This document shows, piece by piece, positions 34,101 through 41,602 of a stretch of 41,602 nucleotides of DNA. Positions within the stretch are counted from its first letter, which is position 1, and each line of letters opens with the position of its first letter. Below the pieces are notes generated by a model. The model saw only the letters and a list, made by a program, of their open reading frames with translations. It did no database searches and was not told where the DNA came from. Position numbers and translations under genes: made by a program. The DNA is from an uncultured Coriobacteriaceae bacterium (GTDB lineage Bacteria > Actinomycetota > Coriobacteriia > Coriobacteriales > Atopobiaceae): contig CACZFB010000001.1 in assembly GCA_902780305.1 (NCBI GenBank), forward strand, positions 103,315-144,916, in the 5' to 3' direction.

Positions 34101-34913
34101 CGCGTCCGCATTGCCAAGCCGCGCGTGATAATCCCCGTGTTCCCCGGCAACAACTGCGAATACGACTCGGCCCGCGCCTTCCGCCGTGCAGGTGCCGAGG
34201 TGTCCACGTTCGTCATCAACAATCTCACGCCCGAGGCGGTCGTCCAGAGCACGGCAAAGCTCGTAGAGGAGATCGACCGCGCGCAGATCGTTATGATTCC
34301 CGGTGGCTTCTCGGGCGGAGACGAGCCCGACGGCTCGGCGAAGTTCATTACGGCGTTCTTCCGCGCGCCGCAGGTAACCGAGGCCGTGCGTCGCCTGCTC
34401 AACGAACGGGACGGCCTCATGCTGGGCATCTGCAACGGCTTCCAGGCACTGGTAAAGCTGGGTCTGGTGCCCTACGGCGACATCGTGCCCATGACCGACG
34501 CCTGCCCCACCCTCACCTTTAACACCATCGGCCGGCACCAGAGCCGACTCGTGCGCACGCGCGTGGCCAGCGACCTCTCGCCATGGCTCTCCAAGTGCCA
34601 GGTCGGCGACGTGCACAACATTGCCATCAGCCACGGAGAGGGTCGGTTCGTGGCGAGCGACGAGCTCGTGCGGCAACTCGCGGCAAACGGCCAGGTGGCC
34701 ACGCAGTACGTGGACGAGCACGGCGTGCCTTCCATGGACCTCGACGTCAACCCCAACGGGTCGCTGCTCGCCATCGAGGGCATAACCAGCCCCGACGGAC
34801 GCGTGCTGGGCAAGATGGGCCACACCGAGCGCTCGGCTGAGGGCCTCTACCAAAACGTGCCGGGCGACGCATTCCAGCCCCTCATCGAAGGCGGCGTCGC
34901 CTACTTCGCATAG
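31182..34913 (+). CDS. purL: Phosphoribosylformylglycinamidine synthase, single-chain
   Basis: A protein of 1243 residues, the large one-chain form of FGAR amidotransferase (step 4 of purine synthesis, with ATP and glutamine). Its order is an N-terminal PurS-like domain, a linker, two AIRS-type synthase repeats and a C-terminal class I glutamine amidotransferase. Supporting motifs are DTYWSDHCRHTTF, FKNETHNHPTEIEPFGGAAT, RDPLSGRSYVYQAMRVTG and KDSMSGSF. The amidotransferase part has PVFPGNNCEYDSARAF and GICNGFQAL with nucleophile Cys1084, then ISHGEGRF. ATG 31182 follows AAGGGTAGG; an upstream in-frame ATG at 31155 has no ribosome site. It is monocistronic, ending before a palindrome. No other purine genes are here. 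Confidence 0.95.
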   Translation: MVSRVYVEKKPGFNVEARELGHELRHTLGMSGLKSVRIINRYDVEGISSELFDSCVPTVFSEPQSDDVYFELPELGDREHVFAVEFLPGQFDQRAASASECVQLISQGERPEVASAKVYVLEGDLDDASIQQVKDYVINPVEAREASLDTRPTLAMELTDPQPVEVLEGFGALDAKALASFIEERGLAMDLADITFCQQYFAQEHRDPTITEIKMIDTYWSDHCRHTTFGTVLDEVAIDEPVVQAAFDRYLALRHELGRDDKPVCLMDMGTIGAKYLAHTGQLTGLDESEEINACTVKVTVDVDGTDEDWLFLFKNETHNHPTEIEPFGGAATCIGGAIRDPLSGRSYVYQAMRVTGAADPTVPVANTLPGKLPQRKLVRTAAAGYSSYGNQIGLATGQVSELYHPGYVAKRMEIGAVVGATPASHVRRECPAPGDVIVLLGGRTGRDGIGGATGSSKAHKLESLTTCGAEVQKGNAPIERKLQRLFRREDACRLIKRCNDFGAGGVSVAIGELADGLDINLDLVPKKYEGLDGTELAISESQERMAVALAPEDVDEFFGYAHEENLEATAVATVTEEPRLRMHWRGDVIVDVSREFLGSNGAPKHQRVHVRAAEAWRPSWTGATLSERMRSLVTDLNVASNKGLSERFDSTIGAASALMPFGGRTQLTPAMGMVAKMPVDGETTTVSGMAWGYNPYLASANQFSGAYLAVVESVARLVACGLEHRRAYLTFQEYFERLRDDADRWGKPTAAVLGALMAQIDLGIGSIGGKDSMSGSFEDLDVPPTLVSFATAVGSLDRVTSPEFKGAGHRVVAVVPAYQQDGITPDAQSLLHAMDYVEGLIGSGSALAVSTPGYGGPAEALFKMCVGNRLGLELAQSYTADALFGLAYGSFVVELADGAEVAPAADDVTVAPLGVTTKNYEFAACGERADLADLQEAWEARLEPVFPYRKPGAAVEAVSWRSADHATTGPRPRVRIAKPRVIIPVFPGNNCEYDSARAFRRAGAEVSTFVINNLTPEAVVQSTAKLVEEIDRAQIVMIPGGFSGGDEPDGSAKFITAFFRAPQVTEAVRRLLNERDGLMLGICNGFQALVKLGLVPYGDIVPMTDACPTLTFNTIGRHQSRLVRTRVASDLSPWLSKCQVGDVHNIAISHGEGRFVASDELVRQLAANGQVATQYVDEHGVPSMDLDVNPNGSLLAIEGITSPDGRVLGKMGHTERSAEGLYQNVPGDAFQPLIEGGVAYFA

Positions 34914-34930
34914 CCCCTGCATCATCGTCG

Positions 34931-34998
34931 TACAAAAGGGACAGTCCCCTGTGTCCAGGGGACTGTCCCTTTTGTACAGGGGACTGTCCCTTTTGTCC
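34931..34998. repeat. GGGGACTGTCCC palindrome plus half unit
   Basis: TACAAAAGGGACAGTCCCCT (34931-34950) pairs exactly with the complement ending at 34976 around a GTGTCC loop. An extra half unit follows to 34998. It lies between convergent purL and the reductase gene and could terminate both. Confidence 0.9.
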
Positions 34999-35006
34999 AA
35001 CGTGGG

Positions 35007-36185
35007 CTAGCGGACGGCCCAAAGACGCGCCACGTCACCGGCGACGCGCCACGGCAGTGGGCGCAGCTCGCGGTCGGCGATGTGGATCTGCTCGCGGATG
35101 GCAATGCCCTGCGGACACTTGCGCTCGCAGGCGCCGCAGCCCACGCACTGCCGCGCGAAGGCCTTCTCCTTGCGCAGCGAGACGGTTTGCCAGTACTCCT
35201 GGCGCCCCTCATTCTTGCCCTCCGTGTACATTTGGTTGTAGCACCTAAAGAGCGCCGGGATGTCCACGCCCTGAGGGCACGGCATGCAGTACCCGCAGCC
35301 CGTGCATCCCACGCGCACCGACTCGTTGATGGCGCCTTTAACCGCCTCAAGCGTGGCGAAGTCGCCCTCGGTGAGCTCGCCGGCGCCCGTCTCGCTCGCG
35401 ATGCGGCAGTTCTCCTCGACCATCTCCATCGAGTTCATACCGCTGAGCACGCAGGTTACCTGCGGCTGGTTCCACAGCCAGCGCAGGCCCCACTCGGCGG
35501 GACTCCACGTCCTCCCGCTTGCGGCAAAGGCGTCGAGTGCGCCCTGCGGCAGATGGTCCACCAGCTTGCCCCCACGCAAGGGCTCCATGATGACCACCGG
35601 AATGCCACGAGCCGCAGCCACCTCGAGTCCACGGCGACCCGCCTGCGTGTGCTCGTCCAGGTAGTTGTACTGAATCTGGCAGAAGTCCCAGTCGTACGCC
35701 TCAAGCACCTGCAGGAACAGCTCGGTGCTCCCATGGAACGAGAACCCGATGTTGCGGATGGCGCCCGACGCCTTCTTCTGCGCAATCCAGTCCTCGATGC
35801 CTAATGCACACAGGTTCTCCCACTGCTTGACGTCGGTCACCATGTGCATGAGGTAGTAGTCCACATGGTCGGTGCGCAGCCGGCGAAGCTCCTCGTTAAA
35901 GAAGCGGTCGATAGCCGACTCCTTGCGCACGAGGTACTGCGGGAGCTTGGTCGCGATGCTCACCGAGTCGCGCAAGCCGTTCTCGTCCAGTATCCGTCCC
36001 ACGGTCTCCTCGCTGCCTGGGTACAGGTATGCGGTGTCCAGGTAGTTGACGCCGAGCTCGATGGCACGCAGCACCTCAGCCTCGGCCTTCTCGTAGTCGA
36101 TGGTGCCTCCCTTTCGGGAGAAGCGCATACAGCCGTATCCCAAAAGCGATATCTGCGCTCCGTGACGATCTTCTCGGTATTGCAT
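35007..36185 (-). CDS. Aldo/keto reductase with C-terminal 4Fe-4S domain
   Basis: A protein of 392 residues. The N-terminal AKR barrel has the catalytic tetrad: Asp50 and Tyr55 in LDTAYLYPGSE, Lys80 in IATKLP and His114 in YLMHMV. The last third carries two cysteine clusters, CTGCGYCMPCPQGVDIP and CVGCGACERKCPQGI, as in bacterial ferredoxin. Such proteins are widespread in anaerobes and probably pass electrons between an Fe-S donor and a carbonyl substrate; no substrate is known. GGGGAG 6 bases before 36185 fixes the start, and the open frame further upstream runs through a palindrome and is not coding. Confidence 0.92.
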   Translation of the reverse strand: MQYREDRHGAQISLLGYGCMRFSRKGGTIDYEKAEAEVLRAIELGVNYLDTAYLYPGSEETVGRILDENGLRDSVSIATKLPQYLVRKESAIDRFFNEELRRLRTDHVDYYLMHMVTDVKQWENLCALGIEDWIAQKKASGAIRNIGFSFHGSTELFLQVLEAYDWDFCQIQYNYLDEHTQAGRRGLEVAAARGIPVVIMEPLRGGKLVDHLPQGALDAFAASGRTWSPAEWGLRWLWNQPQVTCVLSGMNSMEMVEENCRIASETGAGELTEGDFATLEAVKGAINESVRVGCTGCGYCMPCPQGVDIPALFRCYNQMYTEGKNEGRQEYWQTVSLRKEKAFARQCVGCGACERKCPQGIAIREQIHIADRELRPLPWRVAGDVARLWAVR

Positions 36186-36272
36186 GATGTCTCCCCTGCT
36201 GCCTTCGGTAACCATTACATGGTAGCATCGCCCGGAAAAGGCCTCAGCGCCGCCGAGCAGTTTGGCGAAAAA

Positions 36273-36301
36273 TGAGAAAAGGGGTTTGGCCCCTTTTCTC
36301 A
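36273..36301. repeat. Hairpin TGAGAAAAGGGG/CCCCTTTTCTCA
   Basis: Perfect 12-bp arms flank a TTTGG loop. It lies in the divergent region between the reductase and deacetylase genes, and the run of T after the GC block would allow termination in either direction. Confidence 0.85.
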
Positions 36302-36314
36302 CCCATGGTTGAGC

Positions 36315-36320
36315 TATGAT
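36315..36320 (+). promoter_or_regulatory. Candidate -10 element for the deacetylase gene
   Basis: TATGAT lies 48 bases before the ATG at 36368. The -35 region overlaps the hairpin at 36273-36301 and lacks a good match. Confidence 0.25.
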
Positions 36321-36367
36321 TACTCCCATCTGTATTGGTATGGCAACGCACCCGAAAAGAGCACACT

Positions 36368-37753
36368 ATGAGCAACGCAGACTCACCGTCCCCACAACCG
36401 TCAGAGCGCAGGAGACCACCTGCCAACGCACGACCGCGTCAGGGCTCGCGGGCGGCACATGCCGCCCACGCACGGCGCGTTCCGTCGCCAGAGGCCGACG
36501 AGCGCCAGGGGCAGGTTAGGAGACAGCCCAGGCAGCGCTCGCAGCAACGCGCTCCCCAGCAGTCCCCGCAGCGCAACCGCCCGCCGGCACAGCAGGCACA
36601 GCATCGGTCCGCGCAAACACGCCAGCAGGCGAGCCAGCAGGGCTACCAGCGGCAGCAGCGCAGTGCCCACGGCGCGCGCAACGCCAGGCGCCGCACTCGC
36701 ACGTCCCCTGTCGCCATCATCCTGGTCGTGCTCATACTCGTCGCGGTGGGTGTGGGCGGCTTCTTCCTCGTGCGCATGCTCTCCAGCTTTAAGGTTACGG
36801 TAAACGGTCAGGAGACCACGGTCTATGCCGGCGAAAAGGTGGACAAGCTCCTCAAGGAGGGACTGGTCTCGCCCAAGCCCGGCAACCTGCTTGCCGTGGA
36901 TGGCTCCATGCTCACCGAGGGCGGCGGAGAGGTTTGCTCGGTAACCATCAACGGCGAGCAGGCCAGCATCGACTCCGAGCTCACCAAGGATGCCGACGTG
37001 CAGATTGGCGACGGCGGCGACACCACCGAGGAGTCCGACTCCACCGAGGAGCCCATCCCGTTCGAGCGCAAGGATGACGACACCAGCTTTGGCGCTTACT
37101 GGAACGGCTCCATCCACCTGCTGAGCGACGGCAAGGACGGCGTGAAGACCACGCGCACCGGCAAGGTGTCGGGACGCACCGTCTCAGAGGTCACCACCCA
37201 ACCCATCAACGCCGGATACCGCATCTACACCGCACAGCCCAGCGACAAGGTGATCGCGCTCACCTTCGACGACGGCCCCTGGCCCGAGACCACCAACCAG
37301 ATTCTGGACATCCTCGAGCAGAACGGCGCCAAGGCAACCTTCTTTACCATTGGCAACCAGATTGCCGAGCAACCCGACGCCGTAAAGCGCGCCGCCCAGA
37401 TGGGATGCCAGATCTGCACCCACTCCTGGGATCACGCAGCCGGCACCGGTGGTGGCGTCGACCTTACCAAGATGTCCCCGACCGAGCAGGTCGAGGAGGT
37501 CCAAAAGGGCTACAAGGCCATCGCAGATGTCATTGGCGAAGAGCCCTCGCACGTGATGCGCGCACCCGGCGGCAACTTCCACGACGAGATTATCACCAAC
37601 CTGTGGGACTACGTGGACGCCGAGATCGGCTGGGACGTGGACACCGAGGACTGGAGCAGACCCGGCGTGGAGGCCATCTCCAACATGATAATGAGCGTGA
37701 AGCCCGGCCAGGTAATCCTCATGCACGACGGCGGCGGCGAGCTGCCCGCATAA
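36368..37753 (+). CDS. Membrane-anchored polysaccharide deacetylase, short C-terminus
   Basis: A protein of 461 residues. A cytoplasmic tail of about 112 residues is dominated by Gln, Arg, Ala and Pro. One membrane helix follows (114-136, VAIILVVLILVAVGVGGFFL). A small ubiquitin-like region comes next (FKVTVNGQETTVYAGEKVDK), then an acidic spacer. The NodB domain from about 295 has motif 1 TFDDGP (299-304), motif 2 HSWDH (352-356), motif 3 RAPGGNF, motif 4 VDTEDWSRPG and motif 5 ILMHDGGG. The protein ends only three residues after motif 5 (GELPA tail). Relatives usually have a further 30 or so residues forming the last helix. A perfect 38-bp-arm palindrome begins 8 bases after the stop. Likely role: deacetylation of peptidoglycan or wall glycan outside the cell. 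Confidence 0.88.
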   Translation: MSNADSPSPQPSERRRPPANARPRQGSRAAHAAHARRVPSPEADERQGQVRRQPRQRSQQRAPQQSPQRNRPPAQQAQHRSAQTRQQASQQGYQRQQRSAHGARNARRRTRTSPVAIILVVLILVAVGVGGFFLVRMLSSFKVTVNGQETTVYAGEKVDKLLKEGLVSPKPGNLLAVDGSMLTEGGGEVCSVTINGEQASIDSELTKDADVQIGDGGDTTEESDSTEEPIPFERKDDDTSFGAYWNGSIHLLSDGKDGVKTTRTGKVSGRTVSEVTTQPINAGYRIYTAQPSDKVIALTFDDGPWPETTNQILDILEQNGAKATFFTIGNQIAEQPDAVKRAAQMGCQICTHSWDHAAGTGGGVDLTKMSPTEQVEEVQKGYKAIADVIGEEPSHVMRAPGGNFHDEIITNLWDYVDAEIGWDVDTEDWSRPGVEAISNMIMSVKPGQVILMHDGGGELPA

Positions 37754-37760
37754 CGGCCCT

Positions 37761-37838
37761 GCGCCGATCAAAAGGGGTAACCCCCACTGCCAGGTCGTGT
37801 ACGACCTGGCAGTGGGGGTTACCCCTTTTGATCGGCGC
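37761..37838. repeat. Perfect palindrome with 38-bp arms
   Basis: 37761-37798 and 37801-37838 are exact complements around GT. The outer part contains GATCAAAAGGGGTAACCCCC and the inner part CACTGCCAGGTCGT is specific to this copy. It lies between the deacetylase stop and the next gene. Confidence 0.95.
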
Positions 37839-37930
37839 CCAAGGACCAGCCCGTCATCCCCAACGCTCACTCCTCTAAAAGTGCGGTAGCATAGACTGAG
37901 GTTGCAACGCCAACCACCCGGGAGGTGTCC

Positions 37931-38557
37931 ATGTCGCTGTTCAACAAGAAGCGTTCCGTCATGGCCCTAGACAGCAGGGCCATAGCGCTCATAAAGCAGG
38001 AGCTCGATTCGGTGCTCTCCATTGCCCAGAGCTACGACCGCATGATGGCCAAGACCGATGGGGTTGCCATCAGCCTCGAGGGTCGCATGCGTGGCGACCT
38101 GCTCGCCTTTACCCTGTACCTTGCTGGCTTTGGCAAAAGGACCAAGCCCGAGGAAATCGCCGTGGTCAACCAGATTTTTAACATCGACCTCTCGCATGTT
38201 GACTTCGTCCTCTTTAGGAAGGACGTGGGCAACCGGTCGTTCCAACACGCGGTGCCGCCCTCGATCCTCATCCTGCACGAGCTGGGCAGCCGACTGCAGG
38301 CCACTGAGTTCGGCGGCACAACCAACATGGCCAAGGCGCTCACCGACGACCTCATTAACGTGTACGCCCTCATTGGCAGCGCGCTCACCAGCGCCGATGG
38401 AGTGGTTACCCAACGGGAGTCCACCGAGCTCATACAGTACCTGTACCTGATGGCCCGGGCCACAGGTGGTCCGGACGCTCAGCTGCCCGAAGGACCCGCA
38501 CGGAGCACCCTCGCCGCGCACAAGCGCCTCTTCGACCGCGAACCAAGGATCTCTTGA
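37931..38557 (+). CDS. Alpha-helical cytosolic protein of unknown function
   Basis: A protein of 208 residues with no signal or membrane segment, nearly all helical. The text ALTDDLINVYALIGSALTSA followed by DGVVTQRESTELIQYLYLMA resembles the helix-acidic-helix layout of TerB-like domains, with an earlier related half (DLLAFTLYLAGFGKRTKPEE). This resemblance is weak. GGAGG 5 bases before ATG 37931 decides the start against GTG 37925. It is preceded by the long palindrome and followed by the YfhO gene 110 bases on. Confidence 0.7.
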   Translation: MSLFNKKRSVMALDSRAIALIKQELDSVLSIAQSYDRMMAKTDGVAISLEGRMRGDLLAFTLYLAGFGKRTKPEEIAVVNQIFNIDLSHVDFVLFRKDVGNRSFQHAVPPSILILHELGSRLQATEFGGTTNMAKALTDDLINVYALIGSALTSADGVVTQRESTELIQYLYLMARATGGPDAQLPEGPARSTLAAHKRLFDREPRIS

Positions 38558-38667
38558 TTATTCGACGGTTTTGCACACGACGACCGCTCGCCATCCTCGG
38601 TTGCCGTATGCTTCTTAGAACTCGTCTTGCACATGCAACCTCGACTGACCACAGGTGATCGACGCAT

Positions 38668-41535
38668 ATGAGACACGCGCCAGCAACAGACCAACAACCC
38701 CGGCAAAACTCCGTCGCACGCTTCTTTGCACGCCGCGAGGCGGCCTTCGACTCATGGGAGGGGCAGCGGAGCGGCCGTAAGGGCCGTGCGTGCTATCACG
38801 CCTACACGTGCCTGTTCCTCCCCTTCGCCCTCATCGTGCTCGTGGCACTGCCCCTCAGTTGGCACGGCCTCATATGGGTAATCGACGGCATGAGCCAGTA
38901 CTACCCCTTCTTCGTGTACGAGGGCCAGTGGCTACGGGGCATCGCCTCCAGTCTCCTTGGTGGCAACGGCCTGCAGATCCCGCTGTGGGAGTGGGCAAGC
39001 GGCTACGGGGCAGACGTTATAACCACGTTCGACGTCTTTTTGGACCCGCTCAACCTAGTCTCGGCAATCACCCCGGAATGGGCCAGCGAGTGGGTGTTCC
39101 AATTCTTGGTAGTGCTCCGGCTCTACCTGGCCGGTCTCGCGTTCGTGTTCTATGCGCGAACGCGCGGCGAGAGCCGTTGCGGCACGGTGTTGGGCGCCTT
39201 GCTCTACGCCCTGTGCGGGGCGGGCCTTACCGCAGTGCGCTGGTCGAGCGGCCTGCATGCGCTCATCCTCTTTCCCGTCGTGCTCGCAGGCGCCGAGAGA
39301 ATCCTGGCAGGAAAGCGCCCTTGGGTGTTCGTGGGCTCACTCACCCTGCTCGCCATCATCTCCTACTACTTTACGTACATGGCCTGCATCCTGCTCGTGG
39401 GGTATCTGGCCCTCCGCGTCGTCATGGTGGAGGGCCCCCGCCTCACGCCCCGCATCTTCCTGCGCTGGGTGGGCATCTTCGCCGGGCTCGTGCTGCTCTG
39501 TCTGACGCTGGCTGGCTGTGCCCTGGTTCCCGCCGCCTACTCGCTTATGGGGATGGACCGTCTGGTGGATCGCAGCACCACCACGCCGCTGCTCTACACG
39601 ATTGGGACCTACGCCAGAATCTTGAGCTCGTTCCTCTCGGTAAACGAGGTTGGCAGCGACACCTACCAGGGCTTTGGCGGGCTCGCCTTCCTAGCTTGCG
39701 CCGCCCTGTTCTCGCAGCGCAGGGAGAACCGAGCGCTCAAGCTCGTGCTCGTGGTACTCACCGCCTTCCTTTTTGTGCCGGCCATCGGCAGCTTCTTTAA
39801 CGCGCTCAACTACGCCACCAACCGCTGGGCATGGGCGTACGCGCTGTGCGTTTCGCTGGTGCTCGCGCGCATGACGCCGGCCCTGCTGGCACCCACGCCA
39901 CGGCAATGGCGAACGATGGCGGCATGGGTGGCGTGCTATGCGGTGCTGTTCACGCTCCCCCAGATGCGCAACGAGCAGAACATGGCAGGGTTTGCGGCCA
40001 TGCTCGCCGCGATGGTGGCGCTCATCATCGCGAACACCACGTCGGTTCCCCGCTCGATGCTGGCCGGCGCGCTGGCGCTCACGCTTGGCGTCAACGGGTT
40101 CTACCTCCTCTCGGCCGACGAGTCGGATGTGGGTAGCCAGCAGATCGTACTCAACACTGCCTACTCCACCCTCACCGCCAACTCCCTGGACAGCATAGCC
40201 CTGGAGGCGAACGACGACTCGTGGTGGCGATTTGACGCGGCCCAGCCAGCCTACAACTCGGGCCAGCCCACGAATCGCGCACGCAACAACTGCCTCGTGC
40301 TGGGGGTAAGGGGCATCGACTTCTACAACAGCGTGTACAACGACGACATCGACGCGTTTCACACCGAGCTCGCCATCGCGGGCGACTGCATCAACTTTAG
40401 CTTCATCGACCTGCAGAGCAGGTCGGACCTGATGAGCCTGCTGGGCGTGAAGTACTACGCCTATCGCAAGGACGGCAGCGACGCCGTGCCCTATGGCTTT
40501 AGCAAGGAACGCGAGGTCGCGCAGCGCACGATTGCGGACTACGACTACCGTCTGCTGCAAAGCGACGACTACCTGCCCTTTGGCAGCACGTTTGCCAAGG
40601 CCATCTCGCGAGAGGACTACCTCGCGCTCACACCCGCGCAACGACAGCAGGCCCTGCTGCAGGCGGTCGTGACCGAGCAGCCGATTGCCAACGCCACGGT
40701 CAGCCCCGTCTCGCAGCTCACCTTCGAGGACGAGACGCATCCCTACCAGATCAAGAAGGCCAACGGCGTGACGGTTGGCGACGGAACGCTGGACGTGGCG
40801 TTTAGCGGCGCATCCATCACCCTCGAGTTCGAGGGCAGGCCACAGGCAGACACCTTCCTCTACCTCACCGGCCTGAGCTATCGCGCAAAGAAGCCTTCGG
40901 ACAAGGTCTCGCCAGAGGATCGCGCCAAGATGTCGTTCCCGCGCAAGGTCAAGCTGCTGTGGGAGGACCTCACGCACAGCGAGCCCATGACGTACAACAT
41001 AATGGCTGGCAGCAACGCTTCCAACATGAGCGGCTTCATAGAGAACTACCTACCCAACAACCACATGTACGGGGGCAAGGACACCTGGCTCGTCTCGCTG
41101 GGCTACTCCGACGACGCCCCGACCGCCATAAAGGTCACCTTCAACGACAGCGGCATCTATTCCTTCGACTCGATGGAGGTCGTCTCGCAAACCCACCGCA
41201 ACAAGCGAAGCTGGGTAGACGCGAGCACCGCAAGTACCCTGCAGGACGTGCGTCTGGGCACCAACACCATCGAGGGCACCATAGACCTTGGCGAATCCCG
41301 CCTGCTCTTCGTGCCCATAGCCTACAGCAGCGGCTGGAGCGCCTCCGTGGACGGCCAAGAGGTACCCGTCCTGCGCGCCAACACGGGCTTTATGGCCCTC
41401 GACCTCGCGCCGGGCCACCACGAGATTCAGATGCACTATCACACGCCCGGCCTGACCCAAGGCCTTGCCGTTACCGGCGTGGGCGTCGTGGCGCTCCTCG
41501 TGCTGGTCGTGGTCCTTAGGGTAAAGAAGCGCTAG
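38668..41535 (+). CDS. YfhO-family multi-pass membrane protein
   Basis: A protein of 955 residues. After a cytoplasmic N-terminus of about 45 residues, a series of about a dozen helices fills residues 45-480. It starts with FLPFALIVLVALPLSWHGLI and the typical YfhO loop IDGMSQYYPFFVYEGQWLRG, with WEWASGYGADV and TNRWAWAYALCVSLVLARM later. A large outer domain follows (about 485-925), with FYNSVYNDDI, LLGVKYYAYRKDG and the end motif YSSGWSASVDGQEVPVLRAN. One last helix and a basic tail close it. YfhO proteins have a GT-C glycosyltransferase-like layout and are linked to glycosylation of wall teichoic or lipoteichoic acid in Firmicutes; the donor here is not known. AGGTGAT lies about 10 bases before the ATG. 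Confidence 0.9.
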   Translation: MRHAPATDQQPRQNSVARFFARREAAFDSWEGQRSGRKGRACYHAYTCLFLPFALIVLVALPLSWHGLIWVIDGMSQYYPFFVYEGQWLRGIASSLLGGNGLQIPLWEWASGYGADVITTFDVFLDPLNLVSAITPEWASEWVFQFLVVLRLYLAGLAFVFYARTRGESRCGTVLGALLYALCGAGLTAVRWSSGLHALILFPVVLAGAERILAGKRPWVFVGSLTLLAIISYYFTYMACILLVGYLALRVVMVEGPRLTPRIFLRWVGIFAGLVLLCLTLAGCALVPAAYSLMGMDRLVDRSTTTPLLYTIGTYARILSSFLSVNEVGSDTYQGFGGLAFLACAALFSQRRENRALKLVLVVLTAFLFVPAIGSFFNALNYATNRWAWAYALCVSLVLARMTPALLAPTPRQWRTMAAWVACYAVLFTLPQMRNEQNMAGFAAMLAAMVALIIANTTSVPRSMLAGALALTLGVNGFYLLSADESDVGSQQIVLNTAYSTLTANSLDSIALEANDDSWWRFDAAQPAYNSGQPTNRARNNCLVLGVRGIDFYNSVYNDDIDAFHTELAIAGDCINFSFIDLQSRSDLMSLLGVKYYAYRKDGSDAVPYGFSKEREVAQRTIADYDYRLLQSDDYLPFGSTFAKAISREDYLALTPAQRQQALLQAVVTEQPIANATVSPVSQLTFEDETHPYQIKKANGVTVGDGTLDVAFSGASITLEFEGRPQADTFLYLTGLSYRAKKPSDKVSPEDRAKMSFPRKVKLLWEDLTHSEPMTYNIMAGSNASNMSGFIENYLPNNHMYGGKDTWLVSLGYSDDAPTAIKVTFNDSGIYSFDSMEVVSQTHRNKRSWVDASTASTLQDVRLGTNTIEGTIDLGESRLLFVPIAYSSGWSASVDGQEVPVLRANTGFMALDLAPGHHEIQMHYHTPGLTQGLAVTGVGVVALLVLVVVLRVKKR

Positions 41536-41540
41536 GTGCT

Positions 41541-41602
41541 GGCCTATCAAAGGGGGTAACCCCCATAGATCGGTCGCTCGCGACCTATCAATGGGGGTTA
41601 CC
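41541..41602. repeat. GGGGGTAACCCCC palindrome, cut by the window end
   Basis: GGCCTATCAAAGGGGGTAAC begins the left arm. The right arm after GGTCGC-tc-GCGACC is the near-exact complement, but only its first 22 or so bases are inside the window. It follows the YfhO stop by a few bases. Confidence 0.85.

Noticed and set aside
1..41602. tRNA, rRNA, insertion sequence or prophage
   Set aside because: No cloverleaf with a T-loop signature, rRNA segment, transposase, integrase or phage structural gene could be found in intergenic or coding parts.

Overview
This is a G+C-rich, densely coding bacterial chromosome segment. The gene set points to a Coriobacteriia-type actinobacterium, probably near Olsenella/Atopobiaceae or Collinsella. 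Supporting features are Tat-type lipoproteins, tandem YhgE/Pip exporters, remnants of ChW-repeat surface proteins, a single-chain PurL, an FMN-riboswitch RibU/ECF cassette and many terminator-like intergenic palindromes. The lineage call is inference: there is no rRNA or other diagnostic marker here, and no tRNA, CRISPR array, cas gene, transposase or phage gene was seen.

Layout. 1-1000: a partial gene of unknown function on the minus strand, then a YfcE-type phosphodiesterase. 1000-7300: a decayed carbohydrate/surface region, almost all on the minus strand. It holds an intact Tat lipoprotein alpha-glucosidase (GH13) surrounded by broken genes: two ChW fragments, a GH5 glucanase that has lost its acid/base region, an in-frame nagA-nagB deletion fusion, and a heavy-metal P-type ATPase reduced to about 165 codons. 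7500-10750: a Fic protein with a built-in VbhA-like antitoxin segment, a small membrane-anchored protein, a TM1266-like regulator and a low-complexity membrane protein. 11015-16000: two overlapping YhgE/Pip-family membrane proteins. 16076-20843 (minus): a MacAB-like operon of adaptor with an extra inserted domain, ATPase, permease and a Tat lipoprotein. 21139-25573: an amino-acid ABC pair (a binding-protein/permease fusion with lobes in swapped order, and an ATPase with a C-terminal extension), type I dehydroquinase and a DMT-family transporter.

25574-29141: a regular 30-bp-period repeat array, then an FMN riboswitch controlling ribU, a fused double ATPase gene and ecfT, together one riboflavin ECF importer. 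29185-30902 (minus): an SRAP/HMCES-type protein and a GNAT-metallophosphoesterase fusion. 31182-34913: purL. 35007-36185 (minus): an aldo/keto reductase with ferredoxin domain. 36368-41535: a membrane-anchored polysaccharide deacetylase with a short C-terminus, a small alpha-helical protein of unknown function and a YfhO-family membrane protein.

Two families of long intergenic palindromes punctuate the window. One is built on GGGGACAGTCCCC-type units, the other on GGGGGTAACCCCC. One copy has 38-bp perfect arms, and another supplies the last codons of a transporter gene. The observations most worth following are the 30-bp array before the FMN riboswitch, the deletion-scarred gene cluster, the permuted binding-protein/permease fusion with its extended ATPase, and the adaptor with an adhesin-like insert.
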